Assembly (NCBI RefSeq): GCF_025971945.1 | Contig: NZ_JAPDHW010000002.1 | Location: 434,001 to 498,000 of the forward strand | DNA length: 64,000 nt | Reading direction: 5' to 3' | From: Chryseobacterium kimseyorum | Lineage (GTDB): Bacteria; Bacteroidota; Bacteroidia; Flavobacteriales; Weeksellaceae | In this document: piece after piece, positions 63,492 to 64,000 of the stretch | Position numbering within the stretch: the stretch's first letter is position 1 | Layout of the letters: each line of letters opens with the position of its first letter | Position numbers and translations under genes: made by a program | The notes under the pieces: generated by a model | What the model was told of the DNA's origin: nothing | What the model saw: only the letters and a program-made list of their open reading frames with translations | Databases searched by the model: none

Positions 63492-64000
63492 ATGAAAAGA
63501 AATTTAAATATATTCCTGTTGCTGTTTGCAACCTTACTAACGTATGCACAGAGCAGTCAGTTTTCTACTGCTGAAAACTATGTTTACACCAAAAATTGCC
63601 TCAATGAAGACTGCACCAGAAAGACTGAAGCTATTCAGTATTCCGACGGTTTGGGAAGGGCAAAGCAGGTCATAAGCATCAAGGGAACTCCTAATGCAAA
63701 AGATATTGTAACTCCCCTAGACTATGACGAGTTCGGGAGAAGCCTCAAATCTTATCTTCCGATTCCGCAAAACCAGACCCAGAACGGAGCAATCTATGCA
63801 AATCCACATACGAATGCTCCGCAAAGCTATGGTTCAGATATTTATTATTACAGCTCGTCCACAGTTGAAAGCTCGCCCATCGGAAAGCCTCTTTCTTCAA
63901 AAAAGCCCGGAGCAGATTACCAGTCTCACAGTACAACGTACGCATATGAGGTGAATGCTGCTTCTGAAGTAAAGCTCTTCACTGTGCAGACCACATGGGA
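63492..64000 (+). CDS. Rhs-type (DUF6443-like) protein, cut by the window end
   Basis: The ATG at 63492, 3 bp after the previous stop, opens a frame that runs off the window: 169 codons with a signal peptide (LLTYAQSSQFS), then NYVYTKNCLNEDCTRKTEAI, QYSDGLGRAKQVISIKGTP and LDYDEFGRSLKSYLPIPQNQ. The DGLGRxKQ and YDEFGR signatures are the DUF6443 N-terminus of flavobacterial Rhs proteins, whose C-terminus usually carries the Rhs core and a variable toxin. The 3' part is not visible. Confidence 0.85.
   Translation, partial: MKRNLNIFLLLFATLLTYAQSSQFSTAENYVYTKNCLNEDCTRKTEAIQYSDGLGRAKQVISIKGTPNAKDIVTPLDYDEFGRSLKSYLPIPQNQTQNGAIYANPHTNAPQSYGSDIYYYSSSTVESSPIGKPLSSKKPGADYQSHSTTYAYEVNAASEVKLFTVQTTW

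Overview
The window looks like chromosome from a flavobacterium of the Chryseobacterium group (Bacteroidota, Weeksellaceae). The evidence is an AT-rich genome, Bacteroidota promoters (TTTG/TTG, about 19-20 bp, then TAnnTTTG), gliding/type IX secretion genes (SprE/PorW, type A sorting domains), GLPGLI and TonB-linked outer-membrane proteins, and typical flavobacterial interspersed repeats. The genus is inferred from gene content and style, not from a marker gene.

Layout. 1-749 is gene-free and AT-rich, with a small cluster of DnaA-box-like 9-mers. 750-9355 is mostly plus-strand housekeeping: rpiB, a DUF1016/YhcG nuclease squeezed in front of rnr, a LysE exporter, an LD-carboxypeptidase, DoxX, YraN, an SDR and tsaB. 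9369-14711 is a minus-strand block: sprE, maf, kdsC, a SIMPL protein and a DUF2520 protein. 14898-16713 is an ECF sigma operon whose membrane protein carries a 32-residue unit repeated three times. 16837-22668 holds three paralogous secreted glycine-zipper proteins interrupted by a GH92 mannosidase; lepA follows.

26266-34558 is the most interesting stretch. A NUDIX-winged-helix (NrtR-like) regulator is followed by a coiled-coil protein, a vWA protein, a divergent adenylosuccinate-synthetase-like enzyme, a SLOG-like protein, two macrodomains, a 'crystallin J1' protein (locally frameshifted), DUF4291 (amber stop), a sirtuin, a DraG-type ADP-ribosylglycohydrolase and the RNA 2'-phosphotransferase KptA. 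Four copies of one 21-bp imperfect palindrome (TTTGTGT-N7-ACGC[A/T]A[A/T]) sit on the regulator's own promoter and on the promoter of the first operon, in two cases overlapping the -7 box in the same way. This suggests one regulon for NAD/ADP-ribose chemistry and RNA repair.

35780-49236 holds a TonB-receptor-like barrel protein and a GLPGLI protein separated by an FkbM methyltransferase and a DinB gene, then feoA-feoB-small Cys-rich protein, glmM, a TPR protein, a 0.57-kb tandem intergenic repeat, a DMT transporter, aat and DUF3127. A Leu-Gly-Leu tRNA cluster (49411-49663) marks the left edge of an AT-rich accessory region.

49700-58871 is all minus strand: small single-gene units (YD-like, HTH, YwqG/DUF1963, DUF922, DUF2750, NUMOD4), a large ELWxxDGT type IX-secreted protein and a serine recombinase. 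An 18-bp motif (consensus ATCGTTTTTTGAGATTAT) precedes each of the small units, giving a cassette-like layout. 59171-64000 is plus strand: a type IX-secreted protein with an amber stop, then two Rhs/YD-type secreted proteins, the last cut by the window end.
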